Virus record (IMG/VR): IMGVR_UViG_3300042452_000717
Span: 1-50,940 of that record
Direction: 5' to 3' (one strand)
Length of the DNA stretch: 50,940 nt
DNA from: a virus
Shown: in pieces, positions 34,949 through 42,733 of the stretch
Numbering within the stretch: the first letter of the stretch is position 1
Layout of the letters: each line of letters starts with the position of its first letter
Position numbers and translations under genes: made by a program
Notes under the pieces: generated by a model
The model's database searches: none
Told to the model about the DNA's origin: nothing
What the model saw: only the letters and a program-made list of their open reading frames with translations

Positions 34949-35410
34949 ATGACCATTCAGCGTTTCCACTCGTGCGCGCGCTTCATCGTCTACACGGTCG
35001 CCGCGATCCTGTTCGCCCTCTCGGCCTCCTCGTGCAAGTCGAGCCAGAGCTTCGCCGTGGCGAAGTTCCAGGCGACCACCGTGCTCGGCAGCACCGAACA
35101 ACCTCCGATCCTGGCGCGCTTCGACGGCGACCTGTTCGTTGGCTGGGCGAGCACGAACGCCGTCGCCAGCATCGAGCCGAAGGGCGGCGGAATCCCCTTC
35201 TACCAAGCCGTGATGCCGGCTGGCCGCGCCGTCGTGTTCCAGCGCTCGCAGGACTTCAAGTGGAGCGGGACGTTCCCCGGTGAAGAGCTCCCCGCTCGAG
35301 CGGCGCAACTCTTCACCGAGAACGAGAAGGCGGCCTGGGGCCTCCAGTTCCAGGCTCCTCCGGTCAACCCCGGCCCCGGCGACACGGTGCCTGCGGAGGG
35401 CGCTCAGTGA
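34949..35410 (+). CDS. signal-anchored or lipoprotein-like protein, 153 aa
   Basis: A hydrophobic N-terminal segment (FIVYTVAAILFALSASS, residues 12-28) precedes Cys 29 (ASSC). The residue three before the Cys is Ala, not Leu, so the lipobox is weak. The rest is a compact polar domain (WASTNAVASIEPKGGGIPFY). It may be a periplasmic or outer-membrane protein. It follows the polyvalent protein gene by 4 bp and overlaps the next gene (GTGA). Confidence 0.6.
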   Translation: MTIQRFHSCARFIVYTVAAILFALSASSCKSSQSFAVAKFQATTVLGSTEQPPILARFDGDLFVGWASTNAVASIEPKGGGIPFYQAVMPAGRAVVFQRSQDFKWSGTFPGEELPARAAQLFTENEKAAWGLQFQAPPVNPGPGDTVPAEGAQ

Positions 35411-36315
35411 GCGCCATTGGACTTGAGCCGATCGACGGGTTCGATCCGGTCGACCGACGGCTCTACGTCCTTGGCGTCAAGACCTGCGCCGAGATCCCGC
35501 TGACCGTCGGCACCGACCCGCACGACCCTTGGCAGATCGCGGGCGAGACCAGCGACCCGCCGGACGGCACGAACATCGAGGGCGACGCCGGCGCGTACCA
35601 CGCGACCGGAGACCCGCTCGACACCGAATTCGGTCACGTCTGGCCGTTCATGAACCTGGGCGCGACGATGCGCTCCAAGAACCAGAGCGCGCCGTCCGTC
35701 GTTCCCGTGGGAGCCGGAACCAGCGCGGGCGGGTACTACCCCGCCTGCCGCTCCAAGGAAGGGATCAACCACTACCGCCGCTGCGTGCGCCTCGCGCCGC
35801 GCATGTTCGGCTCCGACGGCCGCTTGCTGGCGTTCCGCTTGTTTGGCCGCCTCAAAGCGACCAACGCCGCCAACGTCCTCGACCTGATCCTGCCCTTCGA
35901 CCTCGTGACGGCCTTGCCGACCACCACGCTGGTCGCCGGCAAGTACGTGGCCATCCGGTTCCCGCTGGGCAACCTGGGCGCGAATGAGGTTGGATTCTCC
36001 CTGACCGTGGAGGGCCAGCCGATGGGACCGCGCCGGAGCCTCTGGGAAGCCCGCCTGCGCGTCGCGGCGCAGACCAACCCCGGAACATCAAACCCGGCGC
36101 TCGACCTCGTGCGCGGCCCGCTCGAGCTCGACCTGACCTCGACTGGCCCGGACATGGACACAACGGGCGGGCAGCTCGGCTTCCTGTTTGCCGCGCGCCG
36201 CTCCACCGCCATCGCCGTTGACGACATCGGGACCGCCGGCGGCGCCGCGCAAGACGGCTCCGAGGTCTACGTCAAGGTCGGCGCCGCCTCCTGCTTCCTG
36301 TTCCCCGGAGTCTGA
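35407..36315 (+). CDS. hypothetical virion-region protein, 302 aa
   Basis: A mixed protein of no recognised family, beta-rich in the C-terminal half (VEGQPMGPRRSLWEARLRVA). It has three or four Cys and no membrane span. The GTG start at 35407 overlaps the previous stop. Its place next to the alpha/beta-hydrolase gene at the end of the late block suggests a tail or adsorption component. Confidence 0.65.
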   Translation: MSAIGLEPIDGFDPVDRRLYVLGVKTCAEIPLTVGTDPHDPWQIAGETSDPPDGTNIEGDAGAYHATGDPLDTEFGHVWPFMNLGATMRSKNQSAPSVVPVGAGTSAGGYYPACRSKEGINHYRRCVRLAPRMFGSDGRLLAFRLFGRLKATNAANVLDLILPFDLVTALPTTTLVAGKYVAIRFPLGNLGANEVGFSLTVEGQPMGPRRSLWEARLRVAAQTNPGTSNPALDLVRGPLELDLTSTGPDMDTTGGQLGFLFAARRSTAIAVDDIGTAGGAAQDGSEVYVKVGAASCFLFPGV

Positions 36316-36319
36316 GCCC

Positions 36320-37402
36320 ATGCCCGTCGTCACGACTCGAGCCACGTCCTCGTTTCCCGGCACGTCCGGCCGCGTCTACTACGGCGACAACGAGGACGAA
36401 CACCTGTTCGGGTGGAACTCGGCCAGCCCGCAGAAGGACATGCCGCTGATCGTCTACATCAAGCCGGGCGACACCTTCAACATGGGCGAGCGGATCATGG
36501 ACCCGCACACGTCCTCGAGTCCGGCGTTGGGCGACGCCATCGACACGATCTCCGACACGCTCGGCTGGCCCATCGTCAGCCTCGAGATCCGGCCGCCCTA
36601 CAGCTCCTCGTCGCCGCGCCGTGAGCCGTTCGGCAAGCGCCCCTGGCCGGGGCAGATCCTCTCCGTGATGAAGGCCATGCGCTTCCTGCGGCGCAACCGC
36701 AAGAACACCGCGCTCTGGGGCGCGAACGGCTCCATCTCGCCGCAGAACATCGTGCTCATGGGCTCGAGCTCCGGCAACACGCTGAGCCTGCTCGCCGCGT
36801 GCATCCCGCCCCAGGCGACGCCTTTCGGGCGTGGAACGCAGCTTGGCGCGCTCAACGACGACGAGGACCACCGCCCCGACGCCGTGGCCGGGTTCATCGG
36901 GCAAATCGACTGGACGCAGTTTGCGCTCGATCCAGCCCAAACCTCGGGGCCGTTCCGCTTCGACAAACGCCAGTATTTCTTCGGCCTCAACAGCACGCTG
37001 ACGAACACCGCGCTCGCCGAACAGGTGAAGCGCTCCGCGTCGCCGTGGTGGTGGCTCAACTACGTCGAGCCCGATCGCACGCGGTTCTGGGGCTCTTGGG
37101 GTCCGCGCCCCGAATCCGGCAAGGGCCGCGATCTCACGCCCGCCCTGTGGTCGCCCGGCACGATCCAGAATGTGGAACCAGCCGCGTTCTACGACCCGCA
37201 CCACTACTTCCAGGCCGATCCCTGGGACAAAGCGCTTCGTGCGCGCGGCGTCAAGGTCCGCACGATCTGGGGCGACAAGAACGACAACTCGCAGGGCGTC
37301 AACAACGACCTCGCCGCCGCTCAGGGTCTAAGCGAAAACGCCTTCAAGACCCAGGATCTCGTCCGCTGGGTCAACGCCCTCGGCTGGAAGCGGCTGCTCT
37401 AG
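36320..37402 (+). CDS. alpha/beta-hydrolase-like protein (esterase candidate), 360 aa
   Basis: A nucleophile elbow GSSSG (residues 148-152, Ser 150) follows a hydrophobic strand (NIVLMGSSSG), the hallmark of alpha/beta hydrolases. Earlier, the segment MPLIVYIKPGDTFNMGERI looks like the first core strand and oxyanion loop. A late GDKND (318-322) could supply the acid. I do not see a histidine after it, although DPHH lies upstream (about 290), so the triad may be permuted or incomplete. It ends the late block, where adsorption or depolymerase genes often sit; an O-antigen or capsule esterase is one guess. Confidence 0.55.
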   Translation: MPVVTTRATSSFPGTSGRVYYGDNEDEHLFGWNSASPQKDMPLIVYIKPGDTFNMGERIMDPHTSSSPALGDAIDTISDTLGWPIVSLEIRPPYSSSSPRREPFGKRPWPGQILSVMKAMRFLRRNRKNTALWGANGSISPQNIVLMGSSSGNTLSLLAACIPPQATPFGRGTQLGALNDDEDHRPDAVAGFIGQIDWTQFALDPAQTSGPFRFDKRQYFFGLNSTLTNTALAEQVKRSASPWWWLNYVEPDRTRFWGSWGPRPESGKGRDLTPALWSPGTIQNVEPAAFYDPHHYFQADPWDKALRARGVKVRTIWGDKNDNSQGVNNDLAAAQGLSENAFKTQDLVRWVNALGWKRLL

Positions 37403-37674
37403 CCGCGCGCCTGCGCCGCACGCTTGCGGTTGAAAGCGCGCGACGTGACGCGCCGGTTGCCCTTGTCGTGCGAGCCACCCTGCGCCAGCGGCTTGATGTG
37501 GTCGACCTCCCGAGGGTCGCCGACCTTGAGCCCAGCCTCACGCCGCGCGCGGTTGCGCTCGACGCGGTTCTTCACCTGCTCCGGGCGAGCGGCGTAGGCG
37601 GTCTCCTTCTTGTAATTGCGGCAGTCTCCAGAGCTGTCCCTGGTGCTGCCTTTTGCGCATCCACGCTTTGCCAT
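37399..37674 (-). CDS. HNH endonuclease-like protein, 91 aa
   Basis: The C-terminal half is an HNH-type motif: VDHIKPLAQGG (Asp 58, His 59), then Asn 73 and Asn 82 in NRRVTSRAFNRKR. The N-terminus (MAKRGCAKGSTRD, then EQVKNRVERNRARREAGL) is very similar in plan to a family of small phage HNH proteins. Members of the wider HNH superfamily cut DNA, some helping packaging or resolution. It is the last gene of the leftward block and overlaps the stop of the convergent hydrolase gene by 4 bp. Confidence 0.72.
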   Translation of the reverse strand: MAKRGCAKGSTRDSSGDCRNYKKETAYAARPEQVKNRVERNRARREAGLKVGDPREVDHIKPLAQGGSHDKGNRRVTSRAFNRKRAAQARG

Positions 37675-37721
37675 TGGTCTCGTCTCCGGTTTGTTCGTCA
37701 GCCGCCGTGAAGCGCCTAGGG

Positions 37722-38087
37722 CTAGTTGGCTGAGTGGTCATTGAGGAGGTCCTCCATCGCTTTCTTCGCTTCGCCGGCCAACCGCGGGTCGCATAGTCCG
37801 GCGTTGGCAAGGTCGTGTTGCCAAGAAAGCTCATTGTTGGCGTAGCAGGCCCCTTGGAGTGCGGTGCGAAAAATGGCGGCGATGTCGCTTCCGTATAAAT
37901 AGCGGATGCTGCCATTTTTGCCTGGGACTTTGATCCGAAAGCTGATACCCGACTGATCGAACGCGGACACCAAGCCGGTCATCTCGTCGATGGTGAAAAC
38001 TGGTTCCAGAAGTTCCTCGCGGAGCCGATTGACCACGGTGAGGCGTCTACGCAGTTCGGCGATTTTCGCTTCTTTGATGGGGTCCAT
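37722..38087 (-). CDS. hypothetical protein, 121 aa
   Basis: A helical N-terminus (IKEAKIAELRRRLTVVNRLR) is followed by a mixed domain (IDEMTGLVSAFDQSGISFRI) and an acidic end. No family is recognised. The ATG at 38087 is chosen because the frame upstream runs into the next gene. It lies between the HNH gene and the lipoprotein gene. Confidence 0.6.
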   Translation of the reverse strand: MDPIKEAKIAELRRRLTVVNRLREELLEPVFTIDEMTGLVSAFDQSGISFRIKVPGKNGSIRYLYGSDIAAIFRTALQGACYANNELSWQHDLANAGLCDPRLAGEAKKAMEDLLNDHSAN

Positions 38088-38104
38088 GTGATTCGTGCTC
38101 CTGC

Positions 38105-39268
38105 TCACTTCACCCAGAAGAAGCCCTGACCGATCGGCGCGGTCATGGACGGGTCGAGCTTCCAGTCGCTCCCGTTCCAGCGGTAGCACTGGATCCAGCC
38201 GTTGCCGGTGCAGTTCGTGATCTCGATGCGCTCGCCGTCGCCGACACGCAGGGCAAGGATGCCGCTCTCCAGGTGTAGCCCCTCGATGTCGACGCTGGCG
38301 GGGCCGGTGCGCGTCGGCTCCTTGCGAGCGTAGTCGAACAGTTGAACCGCCGGCCGGTCGGGGTTGCGCATCTGCACCCAACCGTCGCGCCAAGTGAAGC
38401 TGCGGCAGAACTCAATGCAGACGCCGCCGAAGGAGTCGAAGGTCTTGCCGTTCTGCACCTTCACGGACTGCTGCTGGATCGTGCGCACGGCCACCTTGTC
38501 GAACACGACATCGGTGAGCGGCCCCTGGTCCTTGATCGAGATGGACGAGCCCGCGCGCCCGATGCCGCGCTTCTGGCCGCACTCGCTGACGTAGACGTTG
38601 CGCAGCACGATCTGGCGCGCAGCGTTCCACAGCGGGTCGGAGCGGTTGCCGTTGTGTCTGAGTTGGATGCCCTGCGCGCCCGCATCCTCGAACCAGCAGT
38701 TCTGAATCGTCAAGTTGCCGAGCGTCGACGAATAGAGGCAGTGCTCCCAGTACGGCCCGCGGATGATGCAGCGGTTGATGAGCCCGTCGAGCTTGTACGG
38801 TCGGAACGCCCACTTGCTCTGCGTGAAGTTGTCGCTGCCGTTGATGCAGTTGACCTCGACATCCTGAATCGTGGTCCGAGCGTGCGGCTGGTTGAAGCTG
38901 ACCCACGCACCCCAGTAGCCCGTGTAGTTGATCCGCACGCGCTCGAGGCGCAGCCCGTTAGCGCCAGCCTTCGGGCTCGAGTACGAGCCCAGCACCTTCG
39001 TCGGCTCGCGCAGCGTCGGCGGTTCCCACACGGGCAGCCACGCAGGCGCCTGCGCCATCGCTCGAGCAATCGCCTGCGGCGTGTCGGAGGGCTCGACCTC
39101 AAGCTCCTCGACGGGGAAGTCGTACGGCGGCGGCTCCTCGTGGCTCGACTCGATGACCGATCCCGGCGGCTCTCCCGCGGTGTTGATGTCCTTCGGCGTT
39201 CCGCAGCCGGCGAGGAAAAGTGATAGGGACGCGAGCAGGTACAGCAGCAGGTGGGGTTTGTGCTTCAT
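38105..39268 (-). CDS. beta-helix lipoprotein, 387 aa
   Basis: An N-terminal signal peptide ends in a perfect lipobox, Leu-Ala-Gly-Cys (residues 19-22), so the mature protein should be lipid-anchored to a membrane. A Pro/Glu-rich linker (about 25-90) follows. From about residue 100 repeated short strand-turn units such as NCIIRG, NLTIQNCWF, NVYVSECG and IEITNCTGNG look like the rungs of a right-handed parallel beta-helix, as in pectate lyases and tailspikes. Unusually it is not in the late block but in the leftward early block, which argues for an activity in the infected cell. Substrate unknown. Confidence 0.65.
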   Translation of the reverse strand: MKHKPHLLLYLLASLSLFLAGCGTPKDINTAGEPPGSVIESSHEEPPPYDFPVEELEVEPSDTPQAIARAMAQAPAWLPVWEPPTLREPTKVLGSYSSPKAGANGLRLERVRINYTGYWGAWVSFNQPHARTTIQDVEVNCINGSDNFTQSKWAFRPYKLDGLINRCIIRGPYWEHCLYSSTLGNLTIQNCWFEDAGAQGIQLRHNGNRSDPLWNAARQIVLRNVYVSECGQKRGIGRAGSSISIKDQGPLTDVVFDKVAVRTIQQQSVKVQNGKTFDSFGGVCIEFCRSFTWRDGWVQMRNPDRPAVQLFDYARKEPTRTGPASVDIEGLHLESGILALRVGDGERIEITNCTGNGWIQCYRWNGSDWKLDPSMTAPIGQGFFWVK

Positions 39269-39277
39269 GGGGGGGGG

Positions 39278-39715
39278 TCAGTCTAGTTCCTGGATTTCGA
39301 CCTCGACGCGCTCGGGCTCGCCGAACTCTTTGGTCAGGTGCTCGCTCACGATCTGCGCGTCGTCTCGCCACACGATACCAGTGAGCGCATCCTCCACGGC
39401 GCGGGCCAACTTGAGCACGTCCGGCCGGGTCGTCGGGTACGGCGGCGCCGAGGAGCGCAGGCCCTTCTTGCCGTAGTGCCCAACGGGACGCGCCCTGATG
39501 AAGCGCAGCGTGAACATGAGCGGACCCTCAAGCAGGGCCGGCGACGTGCGAGCGGAGAGCGCGCAGGCGGCGACGATGGCCTTCCACGGCTTCGCCTTCG
39601 CGTTCGCGTCCACAAGCTGCACGCCGAGCTTGCCGTTGGCCCGGTGGAACGCAAAGCCCTTCTTCGAGCCTCCGGGGGCGGCGCGGCCGGGGACAGTGAA
39701 GCGGAGGATGCTCAC
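39278..39715 (-). CDS. rusA: RusA-family Holliday junction resolvase, 145 aa
   Basis: RusA homologues cut Holliday junctions. N-terminal FTVPGRAAPGGSKKGFAFH and a middle segment GPLMFTLRFIRARP match the family. The catalytic acidic residues lie in TRPDVLKLARAVEDALTG and WRDDAQI (Asp 99, 109, 118, 119). Length is normal (E. coli RusA is 120 aa). It belongs functionally with the exonuclease and annealase of the same block. It overlaps the preceding gene by 4 nt. Confidence 0.85.
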   Translation of the reverse strand: MSILRFTVPGRAAPGGSKKGFAFHRANGKLGVQLVDANAKAKPWKAIVAACALSARTSPALLEGPLMFTLRFIRARPVGHYGKKGLRSSAPPYPTTRPDVLKLARAVEDALTGIVWRDDAQIVSEHLTKEFGEPERVEVEIQELD

Positions 39716-40020
39716 GCCCCACCTCGCGCGCGGATGGCCTTCTCGATCTGTTCGGCCATGAACGCAAAGTTGGCAAACGTCTCCGGCCCGACATCGCCGA
39801 CCGGATCACCTTCGTCTTCTTCCTGCACGGCACTCGCGTTGTGGTTGACAGCAGCGTCGCGCGCCACATTCGCGCACAGCTCGCGCTCCTCAGCGATGGC
39901 TGCGGAGATGGCTTCGACTAGCACGCCATGCGACGGCCACGAGTCCGTGGTGTACTCGCGCACGATCTCCCGCGCCCGCTCCAAGTCGCGCGCCGCCTGC
40001 TCGATTCGGTCGTGTGTCAT
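39712..40020 (-). CDS. hypothetical protein, 102 aa
   Basis: A mostly helical, acidic protein (HDRIEQAARDLERAREIVRE, then EEDEGDPVGD and a C-terminal helix). No family is recognised. It overlaps the RusA gene (ATGA) and its start overlaps the previous stop, with GGGAGG about 6 bases upstream, so it belongs to the operon. Confidence 0.65.
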   Translation of the reverse strand: MTHDRIEQAARDLERAREIVREYTTDSWPSHGVLVEAISAAIAEERELCANVARDAAVNHNASAVQEEDEGDPVGDVGPETFANFAFMAEQIEKAIRARGGA

Positions 40021-40199
40021 TGGTTCCTCCCGTGTTTCTTCGCGTGCCGTCGCCGCTTGCTGAGATTACTCACGTTCATCAGACACTCCTCCAGCATCGC
40101 CGACACGTCAGCCACGCCGAGTACCCGGTGCGGTGCCACACTTGGCGCGGCCCCTGGAGGTTGGAGGTTGGCCGCCAGTCGTGCATCCCGATCCAGCAC
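40017..40199 (-). CDS. small basic hypothetical protein, 60 aa
   Basis: The C-terminal 25 residues are strongly basic (LSKRRRHAKKHGRNQ). The stop overlaps the ATG of the next gene (ATGA), which supports the frame. The start is uncertain: GTG at 40199 gives 60 aa, while an ATG at 40098 would give a shorter product. No domain is recognised; nucleic-acid binding is possible. Confidence 0.5.
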   Translation of the reverse strand: MLDRDARLAANLQPPGAAPSVAPHRVLGVADVSAMLEECLMNVSNLSKRRRHAKKHGRNQ

Positions 40200-40220
40200 G
40201 CCAGCTTCCCGGCCCAGATC

Positions 40221-40520
40221 CTAAGCACGGCCACCACCAACGTCCCCCTGCCCGTACATCTCGTCGGTCGTGGCCTCGGGCTCGGTGCGCAGCGTGCGCA
40301 TCGTCAGGCGCGTGTCGATCACGATGGGGCGCTGGCTCGCGTCCTTGGTGTCCAGTAGCTCGTCCTGCGCGCGCTTGTACCCGCGTGCTTCGGCGGCGCG
40401 AAGGGCGGATGCGACACGCGACTCAAGATCGCGCGGCGTTGCCTGCACGGGGTCGTCTTGCTCCTCCCACGCGCGCAGCACTCGCCGCGCCTCCACGTCC
40501 GCCCAGTCCCTAGCGGGCAT
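40221..40520 (-). CDS. hypothetical protein, 99 aa
   Basis: A charged helical protein (RDLESRVASALRAAEARGYK), with a C-terminal tail rich in Gly, Asp and Thr. It overlaps the upstream gene by 11 nt. A 20-bp gap separates it from the following small gene. Function unknown. Confidence 0.6.
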   Translation of the reverse strand: MPARDWADVEARRVLRAWEEQDDPVQATPRDLESRVASALRAAEARGYKRAQDELLDTKDASQRPIVIDTRLTMRTLRTEPEATTDEMYGQGDVGGGRA

Positions 40521-40707
40521 TGTGGGGCTCCTTCGCTGCGAGGGCGCGCTCTGCGTAGATTCGCCGGTTGCGCTCGTTGTTGAGTTCGATGCCGACCTCC
40601 ATCAGCGTGCAGATGCAGTCGTCGTAGCGCCGTTGTTGCCACCACGGGTTGAGTCGGCGCACGAACGCGCGCAGTCGGTTCCACTCGTACTTGATGGCGT
40701 CCTTCAT
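40510..40707 (-). CDS. small basic hypothetical protein, 65 aa
   Basis: Basic and Arg/Trp-rich (RLRAFVRRLNPWWQQRRYDD) with a Cys pair (DDCICTLM) and a C-terminal helix. No family is recognised. It overlaps both neighbours (ATGA upstream, 11 nt downstream). Confidence 0.6.
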   Translation of the reverse strand: MKDAIKYEWNRLRAFVRRLNPWWQQRRYDDCICTLMEVGIELNNERNRRIYAERALAAKEPHNAR

Positions 40708-41105
40708 TTGATCTCCTTCGCTGCGGCGGGGGCGAGCGCGGCGCGGGCGTAATCGAGTGCTGCATCGGCAAACCGTGGATCGCCGCGAAAGTCTTGCGGT
40801 CGCAGCCGCTCAAGCAGCCCGCTGAGCTCCGCCCGCAGCCGCTTGACCTCGGCCTCGGACTTCTCGCGCATGTGCTGCGCGTGAATCAACTGCGTCGCCG
40901 TCGAAGTGCCGCGATGCCGTTGGTCGCCTCCTGGGTTGCGCGCCGCGTCCTCGTACAGCCGCACCTTCTCGCGTAGTTCCTCCCGCTCACCGGCGAGGTC
41001 GAGGAGGGCGACCAGTTCGCCCGGCGTGATGCTGCACTTGAACTTCATTCTCGCGCACTCCTTGGCGTAATTCCGCAGCGCGCCCAGGTCCAGTTCGGTG
41101 CTCAC
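40704..41105 (-). CDS. hypothetical coiled-coil protein, 133 aa
   Basis: Two helical regions: EREELREKVRLYEDAARN and EAEVKRLRAELSGLLERLR, both with heptad-like spacing. A short N-terminal part (CARMKFKCSITPGELVALLD) precedes them. The C-terminal piece (DPRFADAALDYARAALA) resembles a tail seen in other phage small proteins. Function unknown. It overlaps both neighbours by 4 nt. Confidence 0.65.
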   Translation of the reverse strand: MSTELDLGALRNYAKECARMKFKCSITPGELVALLDLAGEREELREKVRLYEDAARNPGGDQRHRGTSTATQLIHAQHMREKSEAEVKRLRAELSGLLERLRPQDFRGDPRFADAALDYARAALAPAAAKEIK

Positions 41106-41461
41106 TTGATCTTCTCCATTTGCTCGGGTGTGGGGTCAGGGAGGGCGCGGATCTCGTCGCGGACGATCATGGAGTCATTCGGGCGATGCGAGCCGTCCAC
41201 GCTGTCTTGCTCGCAGTCGGAGTAGTTGTCCGCGATGCGCGCCGCCGCCTCCACGCCAGCGCGGTACGCGGCGAGCTTGAGGGCGGTGAGGTATTCGGCG
41301 CGCTCTTTGACGCGACCCGCGTGGGCGTTCTTGATTCGACGCTCAAGAGCCTCGGGGTCGTGGTTGCCGCAGTACCCGTTGGACTTGGCGCGCTTCTGGC
41401 ACGGATAGCCGGAGTAGCGCCCAAGTGACGTAGCGACCATCGCTTTGCACCGCTCGCTCAC
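41102..41461 (-). CDS. small protein with N-terminal zinc-binding motif, 119 aa
   Basis: The N-terminus carries CKAMVATSLGRYSGYPCQ followed by GYCGNH: a C-x(n)-C-x(n)-C-x2-H pattern that recurs in many small phage proteins and probably binds zinc. The rest is charged and helical. The GTG start at 41461 overlaps the previous stop (GTGA). Function unknown; the motif suggests binding DNA, RNA or protein. Confidence 0.6.
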   Translation of the reverse strand: MSERCKAMVATSLGRYSGYPCQKRAKSNGYCGNHDPEALERRIKNAHAGRVKERAEYLTALKLAAYRAGVEAAARIADNYSDCEQDSVDGSHRPNDSMIVRDEIRALPDPTPEQMEKIK

Positions 41462-41688
41462 TTGACCTCCTCGCCGCGCTCTAGGGCGCGAAGTTTGTCG
41501 AAAAGCACACGGTCGTACCCCATCGGCAAGAACTTGTCCGCGTAGAGGCACGCCGCCTCATGCGCCTCGACCGCCGCGTCCACGATCGAGCGGGCGCGGG
41601 CGTAGCGTTCTTTTGTCACGTTGCGGCCATCATCTTCCCCCGTGCAAACGATCTCCACGGCCTCTCGCAGTTGCATCGGGCTAGCCAC
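41458..41688 (-). CDS. hypothetical protein, 76 aa
   Basis: A small acidic-helical protein (QLREAVEIVCTGEDDGRNVT, then a C-terminal helix EEVK). The GTG start at 41688 overlaps the previous stop through GTGGCTAG, an 8-nt overlap repeated elsewhere in this operon. No family is recognised. Confidence 0.6.
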   Translation of the reverse strand: MASPMQLREAVEIVCTGEDDGRNVTKERYARARSIVDAAVEAHEAACLYADKFLPMGYDRVLFDKLRALERGEEVK

Positions 41689-41902
41689 GGCTCGCCTCCC
41701 TCACTTGCTCCTCGATCTTGCGCTCGCACGCCGCGTAGACCCACTCGGGCAGCGAGCGGTCGTCAGTCGTCACGAGCGTGGACGCCACCACGACATCGCC
41801 GCCGTCGTTGATGTGCGCGTGGACCGTGACCCCGTCGAGCTTGAACTCGCGCAGGGTCCACTTGATCCCGGTGCGCGCGTCGATGTGGACGTAGCTACTC
41901 AC
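41681..41902 (-). CDS. hypothetical protein, 73 aa
   Basis: Small mixed alpha/beta protein with IDARTGIKWTLREFKLDGVT and a C-terminal helix. The GTG start overlaps the upstream stop as GTGAGTAG (8 nt). No family is recognised; probably part of the coupled tiny-gene run. Confidence 0.6.
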   Translation of the reverse strand: MSSYVHIDARTGIKWTLREFKLDGVTVHAHINDGGDVVVASTLVTTDDRSLPEWVYAACERKIEEQVREASRG

Positions 41903-42200
41903 GGCAAGCCTCCAGCGCGTCCAGCGCCGCCCAAAGTCGCTTGCTCGCGGTCACGACGGCTTGTCCGGTCGGGGCCTCCCGCCACTCCTTCGCCGCTGCG
42001 CACACTTCGAGCATGGCGGGCGCGGCGTTGCGGAGGGGAGCGACAAGCGCGAGGTCGACTGTGTTTCCGTCCAGCACGCGAACGGGGTACGGGCCAGTTT
42101 CGGGGGCGCACGCTTCAACCGCGATTGACCCGTCGTAGACGAACCACTCGCCCTTCGTCGCCTGCGCTTCGAGCGCCTTCAAGTGTGCGATGTCAGCCAC
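41895..42200 (-). CDS. small phage protein with Ea22-like C-terminus, 101 aa
   Basis: The start is a GTG at 42200, overlapping the upstream stop as GTGGCTGA. The protein contains LRNAAPAMLEVCAAAKEW, a motif seen near the C-terminus of several phage ead/Ea22-like and related proteins. Its C-terminal part resembles the protein encoded at 42404-42733 (EVCxAAK, then LxALxALxxxR). Function unknown; early accessory proteins of this type vary between phages. Confidence 0.6.
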   Translation of the reverse strand: MADIAHLKALEAQATKGEWFVYDGSIAVEACAPETGPYPVRVLDGNTVDLALVAPLRNAAPAMLEVCAAAKEWREAPTGQAVVTASKRLWAALDALEACRE

Positions 42201-42411
42201 GGTCGCGGTCCTCCTCTTCGATGAGTTCTGCGTGCGCCTCGTGCACTTCTGCGTCGGAGCACTCGTCGCTGCACTGATGGCACAGCGAGACGTGCGCCCT
42301 TCGCAGCGCCTTCTCGACAGCTTCCTCCTCGGTCGCGGCCTCGAACTCGCCGAGGTACTTCGATCCAATCACGGTCCCCACGACGGACCACTTGCGCTTC
42401 TTGTCAGCCAC
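42193..42411 (-). CDS. hypothetical protein, 72 aa
   Basis: Starts at a GTG (42411) overlapping the previous stop through GTGGCTGA. The first half is beta-like (KRKWSVVGTVIGSKYLGEFE), followed by an acidic helix and CHQCSDECSD, three Cys and a His that could bind metal. The C-terminus is highly acidic. No family is recognised. Confidence 0.6.
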   Translation of the reverse strand: MADKKRKWSVVGTVIGSKYLGEFEAATEEEAVEKALRRAHVSLCHQCSDECSDAEVHEAHAELIEEEDRDRG

Positions 42412-42733
42412 GTCTCGCCTCCGCAAGCGCGCGAAGGGCGGCGTCGAGGTCGAGCATGGGCGTAAGGGCCACGCCGCTCATGACCCCCTTCGCCGCCTCG
42501 CACACCTCGTGCATCGCCGCGAGAACTTCCGCGCTCGGGATCGGGTGCACGCTGCGCTCGTAGTGCTCCAGTTGCGCGTCAGACTTCAACTCCGTTGGGT
42601 ACAGGTCCACGAATCCAGGCGTGGGCACCTTGGGGCGCACCCAGTACCACGCCTCCTCGTGCGCCGGGTCGTAGTCCGCCCCCTCGCGCGGCGGCTCGCT
42701 CGTCCACGCGGTCGCGGCGTTGTGCTTGCTCAC
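42404..42733 (-). CDS. hypothetical protein, 109 aa
   Basis: A Trp/Tyr-rich N-terminal half (HEEAWYWVRPKVPTPGFVDL) is followed by EVLAAMHEVCEAAKGVM, and LDLDAALRALAEARRG at the end. The latter part resembles that of the protein at 41895-42200. The GTG start overlaps the previous stop (GTGA). Function unknown. Confidence 0.6.
   Translation of the reverse strand: MSKHNAATAWTSEPPREGADYDPAHEEAWYWVRPKVPTPGFVDLYPTELKSDAQLEHYERSVHPIPSAEVLAAMHEVCEAAKGVMSGVALTPMLDLDAALRALAEARRG

Noticed and set aside
35430-35460. tRNA T-arm-like GTTCGATCC in the late block
   Set aside because: It lies in a coding gene and no acceptor, anticodon or D-arm pairing surrounds it. I found no tRNA in the window.
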